A stretch of DNA of 64,000 nt. It comes from Streptococcus sp. 29892 (lineage in GTDB: Bacteria; Bacillota; Bacilli; Lactobacillales; Streptococcaceae). Positions 16,024 through 25,865 of the stretch are shown one piece after another; position 1 is the first letter of the stretch; every line of letters begins with the position of its first letter. Both the position numbers and the translations under genes were made by a program. The stretch covers positions 462,001-526,000 of the forward strand of contig NZ_CP118734.1 in NCBI RefSeq assembly GCF_032594935.1, written 5' to 3'. A model generated the notes under the pieces. It searched no databases. It was given only the letters and a program-made list of their open reading frames with translations, and was not told the origin of the DNA.

Positions 16024-16761
16024 ATGTCAGAACTACTTGAAATTTACCAGACCCTTAAATCTAAAACCTGGGTGGACTTGACCCATCAAATCAATGAGAA
16101 TAGCCCGCATTTTCCAGCTCTTCCAGCCTTGGAGAAAAAGGCCTTGTTTACTCACAAAGATGGATTCTTTGTTGAACAATTTACGGTTGTCGGCCAATAC
16201 GGTACCCATATCGATCCGCCTATTCACTTTGTAGAAGGGGCTCGCTATCTAGATGAAATTGACTTGAAAGACTTGCTCTTACCTCTCTATGTGATTGATA
16301 AGTCGGAGGCAGTTGCAGCCAATAATGACTACGAGATTACCAAGCAAGATATTCTGGATTTTGAGGTTGAGCATGGTCCAATTGCACCTGAATCTTTTGT
16401 TGCTTTTCGTTCAGATTGGTCAAAACGTTGGCCAAGTCAGGATGCTGTGCGAAACTTGGATGACCAAGGGGTACAACATACACCAGGTTGGAGCCACGAG
16501 GCCTTGCAATACTTGATTGAAGAGCGTAAGGTAAAAGCGGTTGGACATGAAACTCTGGATACGGATTCTGGTCTATCGGCTGCCAAGCATGGTGGCAGCT
16601 TGCCAGAAGAATACTATCTCTTGTCCAAAGACATCTATCAACTAGAAGTATTGAATAATTTGGACCAAGTACCAGCAACAGGAGCCTTGATTTCTATTGC
16701 CTTTCCACATTGGGAAAAAGCTTCGGGTTCGCCAGTGCGTGCCGTTGCTATTTTACCTTAG
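16024..16761 (+). CDS. Cyclase-family (kynurenine formamidase-like) metal hydrolase
   Basis: 245 residues from the ATG at 16024. An upstream in-frame ATG at 15979 would add a lysine-rich, A-tract-encoded tail and is less likely. The cyclase-family metal site is seen in GQYGTHIDPPIHF (HXD..H) and the distal VGHETLDTDSG. Relatives include arylformamidases and isatin hydrolases that hydrolyse amide bonds; the substrate is unknown. There are no tryptophan-degradation genes around it. It appears monocistronic, with a strong terminator. Confidence 0.82.
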   Translation: MSELLEIYQTLKSKTWVDLTHQINENSPHFPALPALEKKALFTHKDGFFVEQFTVVGQYGTHIDPPIHFVEGARYLDEIDLKDLLLPLYVIDKSEAVAANNDYEITKQDILDFEVEHGPIAPESFVAFRSDWSKRWPSQDAVRNLDDQGVQHTPGWSHEALQYLIEERKVKAVGHETLDTDSGLSAAKHGGSLPEEYYLLSKDIYQLEVLNNLDQVPATGALISIAFPHWEKASGSPVRAVAILP

Positions 16762-16765
16762 AGAA

Positions 16766-16805
16766 AAAGCCGGACAGTGTACTTACCTACACTTGTCTGG
16801 CCTTT
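16766..16805 (+). terminator. Terminator after the cyclase gene
   Basis: A long hairpin of about 15 bp, AAAGCCGGACA-GTGT paired with ACAC-TTGTCTGGCCTTT, ending in seven T. Confidence 0.85.
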
Positions 16806-16810
16806 TTTTC

Positions 16811-16920
16811 TTAATACTCAATGAAAATCAAAAGCAGACTAGGCGACGCAGATGCAGATAGAACTGAAGTTCATCAAATCAAGTCAACAACGTTTACTTT
16901 TGATTTTCGAAGAGTATTAA
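16811..16920. repeat. RUP-like miniature inverted-repeat element (about 110 bp)
   Basis: The ends are TTAATACTC..GAAAATCAAAAG and its inverted copy, 21 of 24 positions matching with only the three bases after TTAATACTC differing. There is no coding capacity. Size, ends and the TA-containing edges resemble the pneumococcal RUP element, thought to be mobilised in trans by an IS630-type transposase. Its right edge contains the stop codon of gor. Confidence 0.7.
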
Positions 16921-18266
16921 CGCATAGTAACGAATTCTTCTGAGCCAGTTGGGTGGATGGCTACAACGGCATCAAATTCTTCCTTGCTTGCTCCCATCTT
17001 GATGGCAACTGAGAAACCTTGAATCATTTCATCGACACCATAGCCAATTCCGTGTAAACCGACGACCTGTTCATTCTCGCCAACTGTGACCAACTTAAAC
17101 TTAGCCATTTGGCGATTGTTTGCTAGAGCTGTGTACATGGAAGTAAAGGCTGAAGTATAGACTTTTACCTCTTCTTGACCGTATTGGGCGATGGCTTCTT
17201 CTTCGGTTAAGCCAACTGTTCCGATAGCAGGATGAGAAAAAACAACAGTAGGAATGTTTGTATAATCCATTTTTGCATTCGGTTTATTGTTGAAGAGGCG
17301 TTCTGCCAATAAGCGACCAGCCTTGATGGCTACGGGTGTCAACTCTTTTTCACCTGTCACATCACCAAGAGCATAGATGCCAGGGACACCAGTTTCTTGG
17401 TATTCATCCACAGCGATATGCCCAGACGGTGTTAGTTGCACACCAGCTGCTTCAAGATTGAGCTGCTTCACATTTGGTTTACGACCAATTGCCCAGAGAA
17501 CCTCTTGGGCAGTATGGCTACTTCCATCTTCAAAGTTAATTTGAATAAGACCGTCCTCTGTTTTTTCAAGGCTGACCGGTGTTTTTCCTGTATGGAGAGG
17601 AAGATTGGTCCGCTCCATTTCTTCCATAAGAGCTTGGATGATATAGCTATCGAAGTTGCGAAGAGGTCGATTGCCACGAACAAAGAGGTCAGTTTGGACA
17701 CCTAATCCGTGGAGAAGTCCAGCCATTTCCACAGCGATATAGCCGGCTCCAATAACTGCCACAGAAGTAGGTAATTCTTCCCAGGCAAAGACGTCATCAG
17801 ATACAATACCAAGTTCATTTCCTGGAATGTTTGGCACAGCAGGCTGGGCTCCGGTTGCAATGACGATGTGTTTGGCACGAATGAGCTCACCATTGACTTC
17901 CACCGTTTGAGCATCGACAAACTTGGCAAAACCTTTGATTACTTGTACACCATTATTGTTAAAAGTATTGCCATAAGAAGTACGAGAACGTTCGATATAG
18001 GCTTCACGGTTTTTTCGCAAGGTAGCAAAATCAAATGTTACATCCTGGCTGGTAAAACCATACTCTGGTCCATAGTGATGAATAGTTTCAGCCACTTGAG
18101 AACCGTACCACATGATTTTTTTAGGAACACAGCCAAGGTTGACACAGGTTCCGCCAAGATGGCTCCCTTCAATCACAGCAGCCTTAGCCCCATAGATAGC
18201 AGCACGGTTCATAGTAGCAATACCGCCGCTGCCTCCACCAATGGCAATAATATCAAATTCTTTCAT
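16917..18266 (-). CDS. gor: Glutathione-disulfide reductase
   Basis: A 449-residue class I FAD pyridine-nucleotide disulfide reductase keeping glutathione reduced. The FAD loop is [14 protein letters not shown] (residues 8-21), the redox motif [13 protein letters not shown] near 38-50, the NADPH loop [11 protein letters not shown] near 172-182, FAD motif [10 protein letters not shown] near 300, and the C-terminal catalytic His in [24 protein letters not shown] spacing and the HPT ending identify glutathione reductase. Its TAA stop is formed inside the adjacent miniature inverted-repeat element. The start has GAGGAGAA. Confidence 0.95.
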   Translation of the reverse strand: MKEFDIIAIGGGSGGIATMNRAAIYGAKAAVIEGSHLGGTCVNLGCVPKKIMWYGSQVAETIHHYGPEYGFTSQDVTFDFATLRKNREAYIERSRTSYGNTFNNNGVQVIKGFAKFVDAQTVEVNGELIRAKHIVIATGAQPAVPNIPGNELGIVSDDVFAWEELPTSVAVIGAGYIAVEMAGLLHGLGVQTDLFVRGNRPLRNFDSYIIQALMEEMERTNLPLHTGKTPVSLEKTEDGLIQINFEDGSSHTAQEVLWAIGRKPNVKQLNLEAAGVQLTPSGHIAVDEYQETGVPGIYALGDVTGEKELTPVAIKAGRLLAERLFNNKPNAKMDYTNIPTVVFSHPAIGTVGLTEEEAIAQYGQEEVKVYTSAFTSMYTALANNRQMAKFKLVTVGENEQVVGLHGIGYGVDEMIQGFSVAIKMGASKEEFDAVVAIHPTGSEEFVTMR

Positions 18267-18402
18267 GAGTTCTTCTCCTCTAAATGATCATTATCTTCAT
18301 TCTATCGTTTTTTTAGTTATCAATCAAAAATCTACTACGTTCTCTTACAAAATTGTAAGTAGGAAAAATACCGAACTTTTTGTAAAATGATTAAGAAAAC
18401 AC

Positions 18403-18431
18403 TTGCAAAAAAACGTGTATTTGTGTATTAT
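18403..18431 (+). promoter_or_regulatory. Promoter of the MacAB-like exporter operon
   Basis: TTGCAA (18403-18408) and TATTAT (18426-18431), 17 bp apart, 49 bp upstream of the first ATG. Confidence 0.7.
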
Positions 18432-18479
18432 AAAGACAATACAAAATAAATATGTTTTGAATTAGAAAAGGAGTATCAT

Positions 18480-19643
18480 ATGTTAAAGACAAAGAAGGCT
18501 AAAATTGCTTTGTTCAGTGGTCTCAGTGTTGCGGCTGTTGCCTTAATTGGTGGTGCCTTGGTATTTGGAGGCGTGCTAGGTGGCTCATCTCCTAGCGTGG
18601 AACAGACAGCGACCAGTTTGACTTATCGGATTGCTCAAGAGGGCTCAATTGCTTCATCTACCCTCTTGACAGGAACCATCTCAGCTGCGGAAGAACAGTA
18701 TGTTTACTATGATGCGTCCAAGGGTGATTTGAGTGAGGTCTTGGTTGAGCCAGGCACTCAAGTAGAAGTCGGAACTCCTTTGGTTAGTTATGATGCGACA
18801 GAATTACAAGCAGCCCTAGATACAGCTGTGCGTGGTCGGGATAAGATTGGGCGTCAGATTTATGATTTAAAAAATAATGGTCAAACTGTTCAAGCAACAG
18901 GTGATGCGGCGGCAGATGAAGCAGCTACTGCAGCAGCGCAACGCTCCGTAGATTCTCAATTAGCAGATTTGAATGATTCCTATGCTGATGCCCAAGCAGC
19001 TGTGGACAAGGCCTATACAGCATTGACAGAAGCAACTATTTACAGCACTGTCGCAGGTACAGTGGTTGAGGTCAATAAATCGGTTGCCAAAAGCTCGACA
19101 ACTAGCCAGACCGTTGTTCATATCGTTAACCAAGGTAGCCTACAAGTTACAGGTAATTTAACAGAATATGATTTGGCTAACATTGCAGTTGACCAAGAAG
19201 TAAAATTGACCAGTAAGGTTTATCCAGATAAGACATGGACTGGTAAGATTACCTACATTTCTAACTATCCATCGACAGAACAAGCTACAAGTGCAGTAGC
19301 AGGTGCAGGTGGTGGTTCAGGTGCCAAGTATCCTTTCAAGGCTGCCTTAACCAGTGAATTGGGTGAATTGAAGCAAGGTTTTACTGTTAATATTGAAGTT
19401 GTTAATACTACCAACCATATTTTAATTCCTGTAACAGCAGTTGTTCCAGAAGGAGATAAAAACTTTGTATGGATAATTGTGGAAGGGAAGGCTAAAAAAG
19501 TAGAGGTTACTCTTGGAAATGCGGATGCTCTTAATCAAGAGGTGACAGCAGGTATTGCAGTAGGAGATCAGGTCATCACCATTCCAACTCCAGACCTTGA
19601 AGAAGGAAAAGAGGTTGAAGCCTATGAAGAACCAGCTAATTAG
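18480..19643 (+). CDS. Efflux adaptor (membrane-fusion protein), MacA/YknX-like
   Basis: 387 residues. One N-terminal membrane anchor spans about 12-34. A split lipoyl/barrel-sandwich follows (LTGTISAAEEQYVYYD and YSTVAGTVVEVNKSVAKSS) around a helical hairpin rich in Ala/Asp/Gln, then beta-barrel domains ending VVPEGDKNFVWIIVEGKAKKVEVTLGNADAL. In Gram-positives it sits outside the membrane and couples to a MacB-type permease. It is the first gene of a three-gene operon, overlapping the ATPase gene by about 20 bp. The Gly-rich run AGAGGGSGAKYPF near residue 277 is unusual. Substrate unknown. Confidence 0.87.
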   Translation: MLKTKKAKIALFSGLSVAAVALIGGALVFGGVLGGSSPSVEQTATSLTYRIAQEGSIASSTLLTGTISAAEEQYVYYDASKGDLSEVLVEPGTQVEVGTPLVSYDATELQAALDTAVRGRDKIGRQIYDLKNNGQTVQATGDAAADEAATAAAQRSVDSQLADLNDSYADAQAAVDKAYTALTEATIYSTVAGTVVEVNKSVAKSSTTSQTVVHIVNQGSLQVTGNLTEYDLANIAVDQEVKLTSKVYPDKTWTGKITYISNYPSTEQATSAVAGAGGGSGAKYPFKAALTSELGELKQGFTVNIEVVNTTNHILIPVTAVVPEGDKNFVWIIVEGKAKKVEVTLGNADALNQEVTAGIAVGDQVITIPTPDLEEGKEVEAYEEPAN

Positions 19644-20319
19644 ATTAACCAATATAAATAAATCCTATAAAAACGGTGACCAAGAACTTCGTGTCCTCAA
19701 AGATATCGATTTAGAGGTGGAAGAAGGTGAGTTTCTTGCTATAATGGGACCATCTGGTTCAGGGAAATCCACCCTGATGAATATTATCGGGCTTTTGGAC
19801 CGGTCTACAACCGGTAACTATTGGTTGGAAGGAGAAGAAGTTAGTCAACTGTCTGAGAAGAAATTAGCTTCCGTTCGTAATGACCAAATTGGTTTCGTCT
19901 TCCAACAATTCTTCTTACTTTCTAAACTCAATGCTCTTCAAAATGTCGAGTTACCTTTGATTTATGCAGGGGTTCCAGCCAATCAACGGAAAAAATTAGC
20001 CAAACGTTATTTGGAAAAAGTGGAGTTGGCTGAGCGGATGACTCACCTGCCATCTGAGTTATCAGGTGGACAGAAACAAAGGGTGGCTATTGCGCGTGCC
20101 CTGGTCAATACACCAGCTATTATCTTGGCGGATGAGCCAACAGGTGCCTTGGATTCCAAGACAGGCCAACAAATTATGGAACTCTTAACAGAGTTGAATA
20201 ATGAAGGCAAGACTATTATCATGGTCACCCATGAACCTGAAATTGCTGCCTATGCCAAACGTAAAATCGTTTTGCGTGACGGTATCATTACCGAAGATAG
20301 TCGAAGGGAGGATGTGTAG
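19624..20319 (+). CDS. ABC exporter ATP-binding subunit, MacB/LolD-type
   Basis: 231 residues when started at 19624 (MKNQLIRLTNINKSYKNGDQ). The in-frame ATG at 19597 lies deeper in the previous gene and is less likely. Walker A is GPSGSGKST near 42-50, Q-loop FVFQQFFLL, signature LSGGQKQR, Walker B ILADEPTGALDSKTG, H-loop VTHEPE. The sequence matches ATPases that power MacB-type mechanotransmission permeases. It is translationally coupled upstream, and the permease gene begins directly after its stop. Confidence 0.93.
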   Translation: MKNQLIRLTNINKSYKNGDQELRVLKDIDLEVEEGEFLAIMGPSGSGKSTLMNIIGLLDRSTTGNYWLEGEEVSQLSEKKLASVRNDQIGFVFQQFFLLSKLNALQNVELPLIYAGVPANQRKKLAKRYLEKVELAERMTHLPSELSGGQKQRVAIARALVNTPAIILADEPTGALDSKTGQQIMELLTELNNEGKTIIMVTHEPEIAAYAKRKIVLRDGIITEDSRREDV

Positions 20320-21570
20320 ATGGAAAATTGGAAATTTGCCCTAAAATCTATCCTAGCCCACAAAATGCGTTCTCTCTTGACCATGTTAGGTATTATCATC
20401 GGTGTGGCTTCAGTTGTTATCATTGTAGCTTTAGGGACTGGGGTGTCTAAGAGATTCGAAAAGGCCTTGGCAGGCGATCAGAATAATGTTCAGGTCTATT
20501 TTACGCCTTTTGTTGGAACAGAAGAACGAACCCAAGGTGCATTTACCTACACAGTTCCTGGCGAGGCTTCTGAAGAACAGGAGCCAGATGTAACCGACAC
20601 AATGTTAAAGGGACTTTTGGAAATCGATGGGCTCAGTGGCTACTACATTAGTGCTTCAAGTACCTCTACTGTAGCAGCGGGCAATGCGCAAGCTGATAAT
20701 GTCTTTATTACTGGTGTTAGTCAATCCTATTTTGGTATTAAAGAGTTGGAGATTTTGGGTGGCCGTCGCTTCACGGCTAACGATTACAGCCGCTTTTCCC
20801 GCATTATCATGTTGGATGTAGCTCTGGCAGAGAAACTCTTCGGTTCACAAGAATCGGCACTCAACCAAGTAGTGAGTGTCAATGCCAATTCTTACCTTGT
20901 AGTTGGTGTTTACAAAGATCCCAAAGCAGGTACTTCCCTCTATGGATTCAACTCTGGAGGAAATGCCATTATGACCAATACACAGCTGGCTGCTGAAATG
21001 GGGACTAAAGAAAATAGTGGTCTGTATGTTCATGTGGAAGATCTGAGCAGAGCTGCTGAGGTTGGTCAGGCTGCCGCAGCATACCTGACTAACATAACAG
21101 GTCTGAAGGAAGCTCGCTATGACATCTATGACATGTCCGCTATGTTGGATACCTATAGGACTGAAATGGCAGGGGTTACCATGTTTATCGGTTCCGTTGC
21201 AGGAATTTCACTTCTTGTAGGTGGTATCGGTGTTATGAACATTATGCTGGTATCTGTTACTGAGCGGACCCGTGAAATCGGTCTTCGTAAAGCTCTAGGA
21301 GCAACTCGTGGGAATATCCTTATGCAGTTCTTGATTGAAGCCATGGTATTGACTACCTTGGGTGGTGCTATTGGATTGATGATTGCTCAAACAATTGTAT
21401 TTATTCTCAATACCACCAAAGCCATGGGACCAAATATGACGGCTGAAATTTCCCTTCCGGCTGTTCTAGGAAGTTTAGCCTTCTCAGCAGTAATTGGTAT
21501 TGTCTTTGGTGTTCTACCAGCCAGCAAGGCTTCTAAGTTGGATCCGATTGAGGCCTTACGTTACGAATAA
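20320..21570 (+). CDS. ABC exporter permease, MacB/YknZ-type
   Basis: 416 residues with the MacB-type four-helix topology. The first helix spans 17-40 (MRSLLTMLGIIIGVASVVIIVALGTG). A large extracellular domain of about 240 residues follows, then three helices in the C-terminal FtsX-like domain (GSVAGISLLVGGIGVMNIMLVSVTERTREIGLRKALGA and on). It works with the two preceding gene products to expel peptides or drugs from the membrane face. It begins 1 bp after the ATPase stop and ends in a terminator. Confidence 0.93.
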   Translation: MENWKFALKSILAHKMRSLLTMLGIIIGVASVVIIVALGTGVSKRFEKALAGDQNNVQVYFTPFVGTEERTQGAFTYTVPGEASEEQEPDVTDTMLKGLLEIDGLSGYYISASSTSTVAAGNAQADNVFITGVSQSYFGIKELEILGGRRFTANDYSRFSRIIMLDVALAEKLFGSQESALNQVVSVNANSYLVVGVYKDPKAGTSLYGFNSGGNAIMTNTQLAAEMGTKENSGLYVHVEDLSRAAEVGQAAAAYLTNITGLKEARYDIYDMSAMLDTYRTEMAGVTMFIGSVAGISLLVGGIGVMNIMLVSVTERTREIGLRKALGATRGNILMQFLIEAMVLTTLGGAIGLMIAQTIVFILNTTKAMGPNMTAEISLPAVLGSLAFSAVIGIVFGVLPASKASKLDPIEALRYE

Positions 21571-21577
21571 TTTGATG

Positions 21578-21603
21578 AAACGATTAGGTTCTCCTAGTCG
21601 TTT
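21578..21603 (+). terminator. Terminator of the MacAB-like operon
   Basis: AAACGATTAGG pairs with CCTAGTCGTTT (one G-T) around a 4-nt loop, followed by a long T tract. Confidence 0.85.
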
Positions 21604-21697
21604 TATTTTTTTTGAGCAAAGGTCTTGACTTTATCACTAATTAGAGATAAAATAAACTCATCAATTAAGAAATAGTGATTTCAAAGGAGAACACATC

Positions 21698-22762
21698 ATG
21701 GTAGAATTAGGTATTTCAACATTTGGCGAAACAACCCCTCTTGAAAAGACAGGTGAAACTTACAGCCACGACGAGCGGATTCGTCAACTGGTTAAAGAGA
21801 TTGAGCTAGCTGATGCGGTGGGTCTGGATGTCTATGGGATTGGGGAGCATCACCGCGAAGATTTTGCAGTTTCTGCACCTGAGATTGTGCTGGCAGCTGG
21901 TGCTGTCAATACCAAGCATATTAAGTTAACATCAGCAGTTTCTATCCTTTCCTCCATGGACCCTGTAAGGCTCTATCAGCAGTATACCACCATTGATGCT
22001 TTGTCAAATGGCAGAGCTGAAATCATGGCGGGTCGTGGTTCCTTTACTGAGTCCTTCCCCTTGTTTGGTTATGATCTCCATGACTATGAAGAACTCTTCG
22101 ATGAAAAGTTGGACATGCTTTTGGAAATCGACAAGGAAACCAATCTCAAGTGGGATGGGCATTTTACCCAGTCAGTCGATAATAAGCCAGTCTATCCACG
22201 TCCTGTACAGGAAGATTTTCCAATCTGGGTCGCAACTGGCGGCAATGTAGAATCCACCATCAAGATTGCCAAGAAAGGCCTACCAATCGTTTATGCTGTC
22301 ATTGGTGCAGGTGCCCATCGCTTTAAACCACTGGCAGATGCCTATCGTAAGGTAGCTCGCAACTCAGTTCACGATCCGAAGAAAACAAAGGTTGCAGCCC
22401 ATTCTTGGGGTTGGATTGCAGACGATCATAACAAGGCTGTGGAAGAATATTATCATCCGACCAAGGTGATTACAGATAATATTGCTAAAGACCGTCCACA
22501 TTGGAGCGAGATGACCAAGGCGCAATATCTCTACTCCCTAACAGACGAAGGGGCAACCATCGTCGGAGATCCAAAACGAGTCGCTGAAAAAATTATTAAG
22601 ACCATTGAAACGCTTGACTTGGACCGTTTCTTCCTCCACTTGCCACTTGGATCTATGCCACATGAAGATGTCCTCCGTGCCATCGAACTCTACGGAAAAG
22701 AAGTTGCACCAATTGTCCGAGAATATTTTGCGAAGAAAGAAGAAAATCAGTCCCAAGACTGA
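21698..22762 (+). CDS. LLM-class flavin-dependent oxidoreductase (luciferase-like)
   Basis: 354 residues of the bacterial luciferase-like TIM-barrel family. Motifs are VGLDVYGIGEHHREDF near 44-59, the GRAEIMAGRGSFTESFPLFGYDL substrate/flavin loop near 106-128, and a C-terminal GDPKRVAEKI segment. Members use reduced flavin and oxygen, or F420 in other phyla, to oxidise small molecules; the substrate here cannot be named. It has its own Shine-Dalgarno (AAAGGAG) and is followed by a long non-coding stretch. Confidence 0.87.
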   Translation: MVELGISTFGETTPLEKTGETYSHDERIRQLVKEIELADAVGLDVYGIGEHHREDFAVSAPEIVLAAGAVNTKHIKLTSAVSILSSMDPVRLYQQYTTIDALSNGRAEIMAGRGSFTESFPLFGYDLHDYEELFDEKLDMLLEIDKETNLKWDGHFTQSVDNKPVYPRPVQEDFPIWVATGGNVESTIKIAKKGLPIVYAVIGAGAHRFKPLADAYRKVARNSVHDPKKTKVAAHSWGWIADDHNKAVEEYYHPTKVITDNIAKDRPHWSEMTKAQYLYSLTDEGATIVGDPKRVAEKIIKTIETLDLDRFFLHLPLGSMPHEDVLRAIELYGKEVAPIVREYFAKKEENQSQD

Positions 22763-22827
22763 TGAGATAAAAAGGAGGGGACTTGATAACAGCTTCACTT
22801 CACTAAAGTGGAGGTAACATCTCAGCG

Positions 22828-22939
22828 CAGTGGTTGATTGGAAGATTTGTTCGTGTTTTACACTCCACATCTTCCTAATCAACTGTGCGGGGGTGGGAAG
22901 ACGAACTCACTATGATTATTTGAGGTCTGTCCCACCCCC
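22828..22939. repeat. Paired inverted repeats, probable dispersed repeat element
   Basis: The first hairpin pairs GTTGATT..GGAAGAT (22828-22846) with ATCTTCC..AATCAAC (22869-22887). The second pairs GGGGGTGGGA (22889-22898) with TCCCACCCCC (22930-22939) around a 31-nt loop. GGGTGGGA-type hairpins recur in streptococcal intergenic regions, but copy number cannot be tested here. Confidence 0.5.
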
Positions 22940-22967
22940 AATCCTAAATATTTTTCATAATCTCCTG

Positions 22968-22997
22968 AAAATCCTGACCCTGTGGTTGGGATTTTTT
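22968..22997 (+). terminator. Plus-strand terminator
   Basis: AAAATCCTGACC and GGTTGGGATTTTTT pair with two G-T wobbles around CTGT and end in six T. It is a candidate end for the LLM transcript. Confidence 0.6.
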
Positions 22998-23004
22998 GCA
23001 TGCA

Positions 23005-23035
23005 AAAACACTCTTGGAAGTTCCAAGAGTGTTTT
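23005..23035 (-). terminator. Minus-strand terminator, probably of lysS
   Basis: A perfect 14-15 bp inverted repeat (AAAACACTCTTGG paired with CCAAGAGTGTTTT) with TTTTTGC on the minus strand, about 140 bp beyond the lysS stop. Confidence 0.65.
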
Positions 23036-23177
23036 AAGTAATGGTGTTAAACAGTTTGTAATTTTTATTTCATCTTCGGGAGTGACAAGGTCTAGCAGAC
23101 CTTTTCAGCCAATCGCCAAGAAACTTGAAAGCGATTGGAACATCCTAGTGAAAACAATCCTAGCAAGCTACTGTTTC

Positions 23178-24704
<1,527 letters not shown>

Positions 24705-24756
24705 TTATCATAGAAAAGGGAAAAAATCAGCAAAAAGAAAGCAGGTAACTGCTTTC

Positions 24757-25380
24757 TTAGTGAGATTTGTAGCTGGTATCATTCCAAGCCAGTTCGGTAA
24801 AGTGTTCAAAGTCTCTCGTTTCCAAAATGCTTATGGAAGCATTATCCAAGCCACCGCGGTGACGGAGCTGGGCGGGTGTAAATCCGAGCAGTCGGTGGAT
24901 GGAAGCGGTTAGAAAGGCACCGTGGCTGACGATGAGGACTGTTTCCATGTCTTGTTCTTTCAGCGATTGGACAAAGTCCACCATTCGTTGAGTTACCTGG
25001 AGAACGCTCTCAGCATCAAATAGGTCATTGTTAAAAAGAGCTAGATTATGTTTGAGAGCCTGTGCTTGCTTGGGATAGATGGCACGAAAAATTGACATCT
25101 TGCTTCCTTCCAATTTTCCAAAACTCCATTCCCGTAATTGAGGGCTAGTCTGGACGGTTTGACAATATCGATTGGCTTTGGCAATCTGTTCAGCAGTGAT
25201 TGTTGCACGTTGTAAATCACTAGAATAAATAGCATCAAAAGGCAGGTCTGCCAAGTGTTTTCCTAGCAATTCCAGCTCTTCAAAAGCTTGTGGCAAGAGA
25301 GCAGAATCCCCAGAAGCGCCTTGGAAACGGCCTTCTAAATTCCATTCAGTCTTTCCATGACGGACAAAATAGATTTTCAA
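24757..25380 (-). CDS. Histidine phosphatase family protein (phosphoglycerate-mutase-like)
   Basis: 207 residues starting at a TTG codon (25380) with GGAGGG upstream; no closer ATG fits. The catalytic RHG motif is VRHGKTEWNLEGRFQG (residues 6-21), the second catalytic His is in LIVSHGAFLTASIHRLLG near 150, and the acidic residue in LREWSFGKLEG near 85. Such proteins dephosphorylate sugars, nucleotides or other metabolites; without the full mutase signature it is better called a phosphatase. It begins 2 bp after the ybaK stop, in one operon with ybaK and the DUF368 gene. Confidence 0.85.
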   Translation of the reverse strand: MKIYFVRHGKTEWNLEGRFQGASGDSALLPQAFEELELLGKHLADLPFDAIYSSDLQRATITAEQIAKANRYCQTVQTSPQLREWSFGKLEGSKMSIFRAIYPKQAQALKHNLALFNNDLFDAESVLQVTQRMVDFVQSLKEQDMETVLIVSHGAFLTASIHRLLGFTPAQLRHRGGLDNASISILETRDFEHFTELAWNDTSYKSH

Positions 25381-25382
25381 GC

Positions 25383-25865
25383 CTAGTCCCTCCCCTCAAT
25401 CAAATCGGCAAAGTCAGCCTTTACAAAATCAGCTAAAACCTGGCTATCGATTTTTATCGAACGACCAATTTCACCTGCTGAGACAATCAAGTGACCGAGT
25501 TCAAGGGCAGATTGGTCAATGTAGATTGGGAAGTTGTGCTTCTGACGAATACCCACGGGATTGTTGGCACCGTGAACATAGCCAGTTGTCTTTTCCAAGT
25601 CTTTTTGTGGAATCATGCTGACTTTTTTATTGCCAGAGATCTTGGCTAATTTTTTCTCAGACAGGTGTTCTGTGATTGGGATAATGCCGATAATTGGTCC
25701 TGTCTTATCACCTGTTAATGCCAGCGTTTTGTATATATCTTTTTCTTCAATTCCTGGTGGTAGTTGGCCATCGAGGGCATTTAAAACAAGGCTATCATGA
25801 TCGATCTTAGCCTTGTCTAAAATTTGGTCCACCAAGGTTTTCTTTATTTTAACCTTTTTAGCCAT
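25383..25865 (-). CDS. ybaK: Cys-tRNA(Pro)/aminoacyl-tRNA deacylase YbaK
   Basis: A 160-residue YbaK/EbsC-type editing domain. It hydrolyses Cys-tRNA(Pro) in trans, correcting a mistake of prolyl-tRNA synthetase. The family lysine and glycine-rich segment is in KKVSMIPQKDLEKTTGYVHGANNPVGIRQK near residues 79-108, and GEIGRSIKIDSQVLADFVKADFADLI forms the C-terminal helix. It overlaps the DUF368 stop by one base and precedes the phosphatase by 2 bp, a tightly coupled operon. Confidence 0.88.
   Translation of the reverse strand: MAKKVKIKKTLVDQILDKAKIDHDSLVLNALDGQLPPGIEEKDIYKTLALTGDKTGPIIGIIPITEHLSEKKLAKISGNKKVSMIPQKDLEKTTGYVHGANNPVGIRQKHNFPIYIDQSALELGHLIVSAGEIGRSIKIDSQVLADFVKADFADLIEGRD

Larger units (their letters stand above)
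22763..23177. other. 415-bp non-coding stretch full of hairpins
   Basis: No credible gene lies between the LLM gene and lysS. The stretch holds two nested inverted repeats (22828-22887 and 22889-22939), a plus-strand terminator (22968-22997) and a perfect hairpin (23005-23035). The part next to lysS has a near copy of the lysS terminal bases (atttcatcttcgg at about 23069, compare the lysS end at 23178). This looks like accumulated repeat sequence and not coding DNA. Confidence 0.6.
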
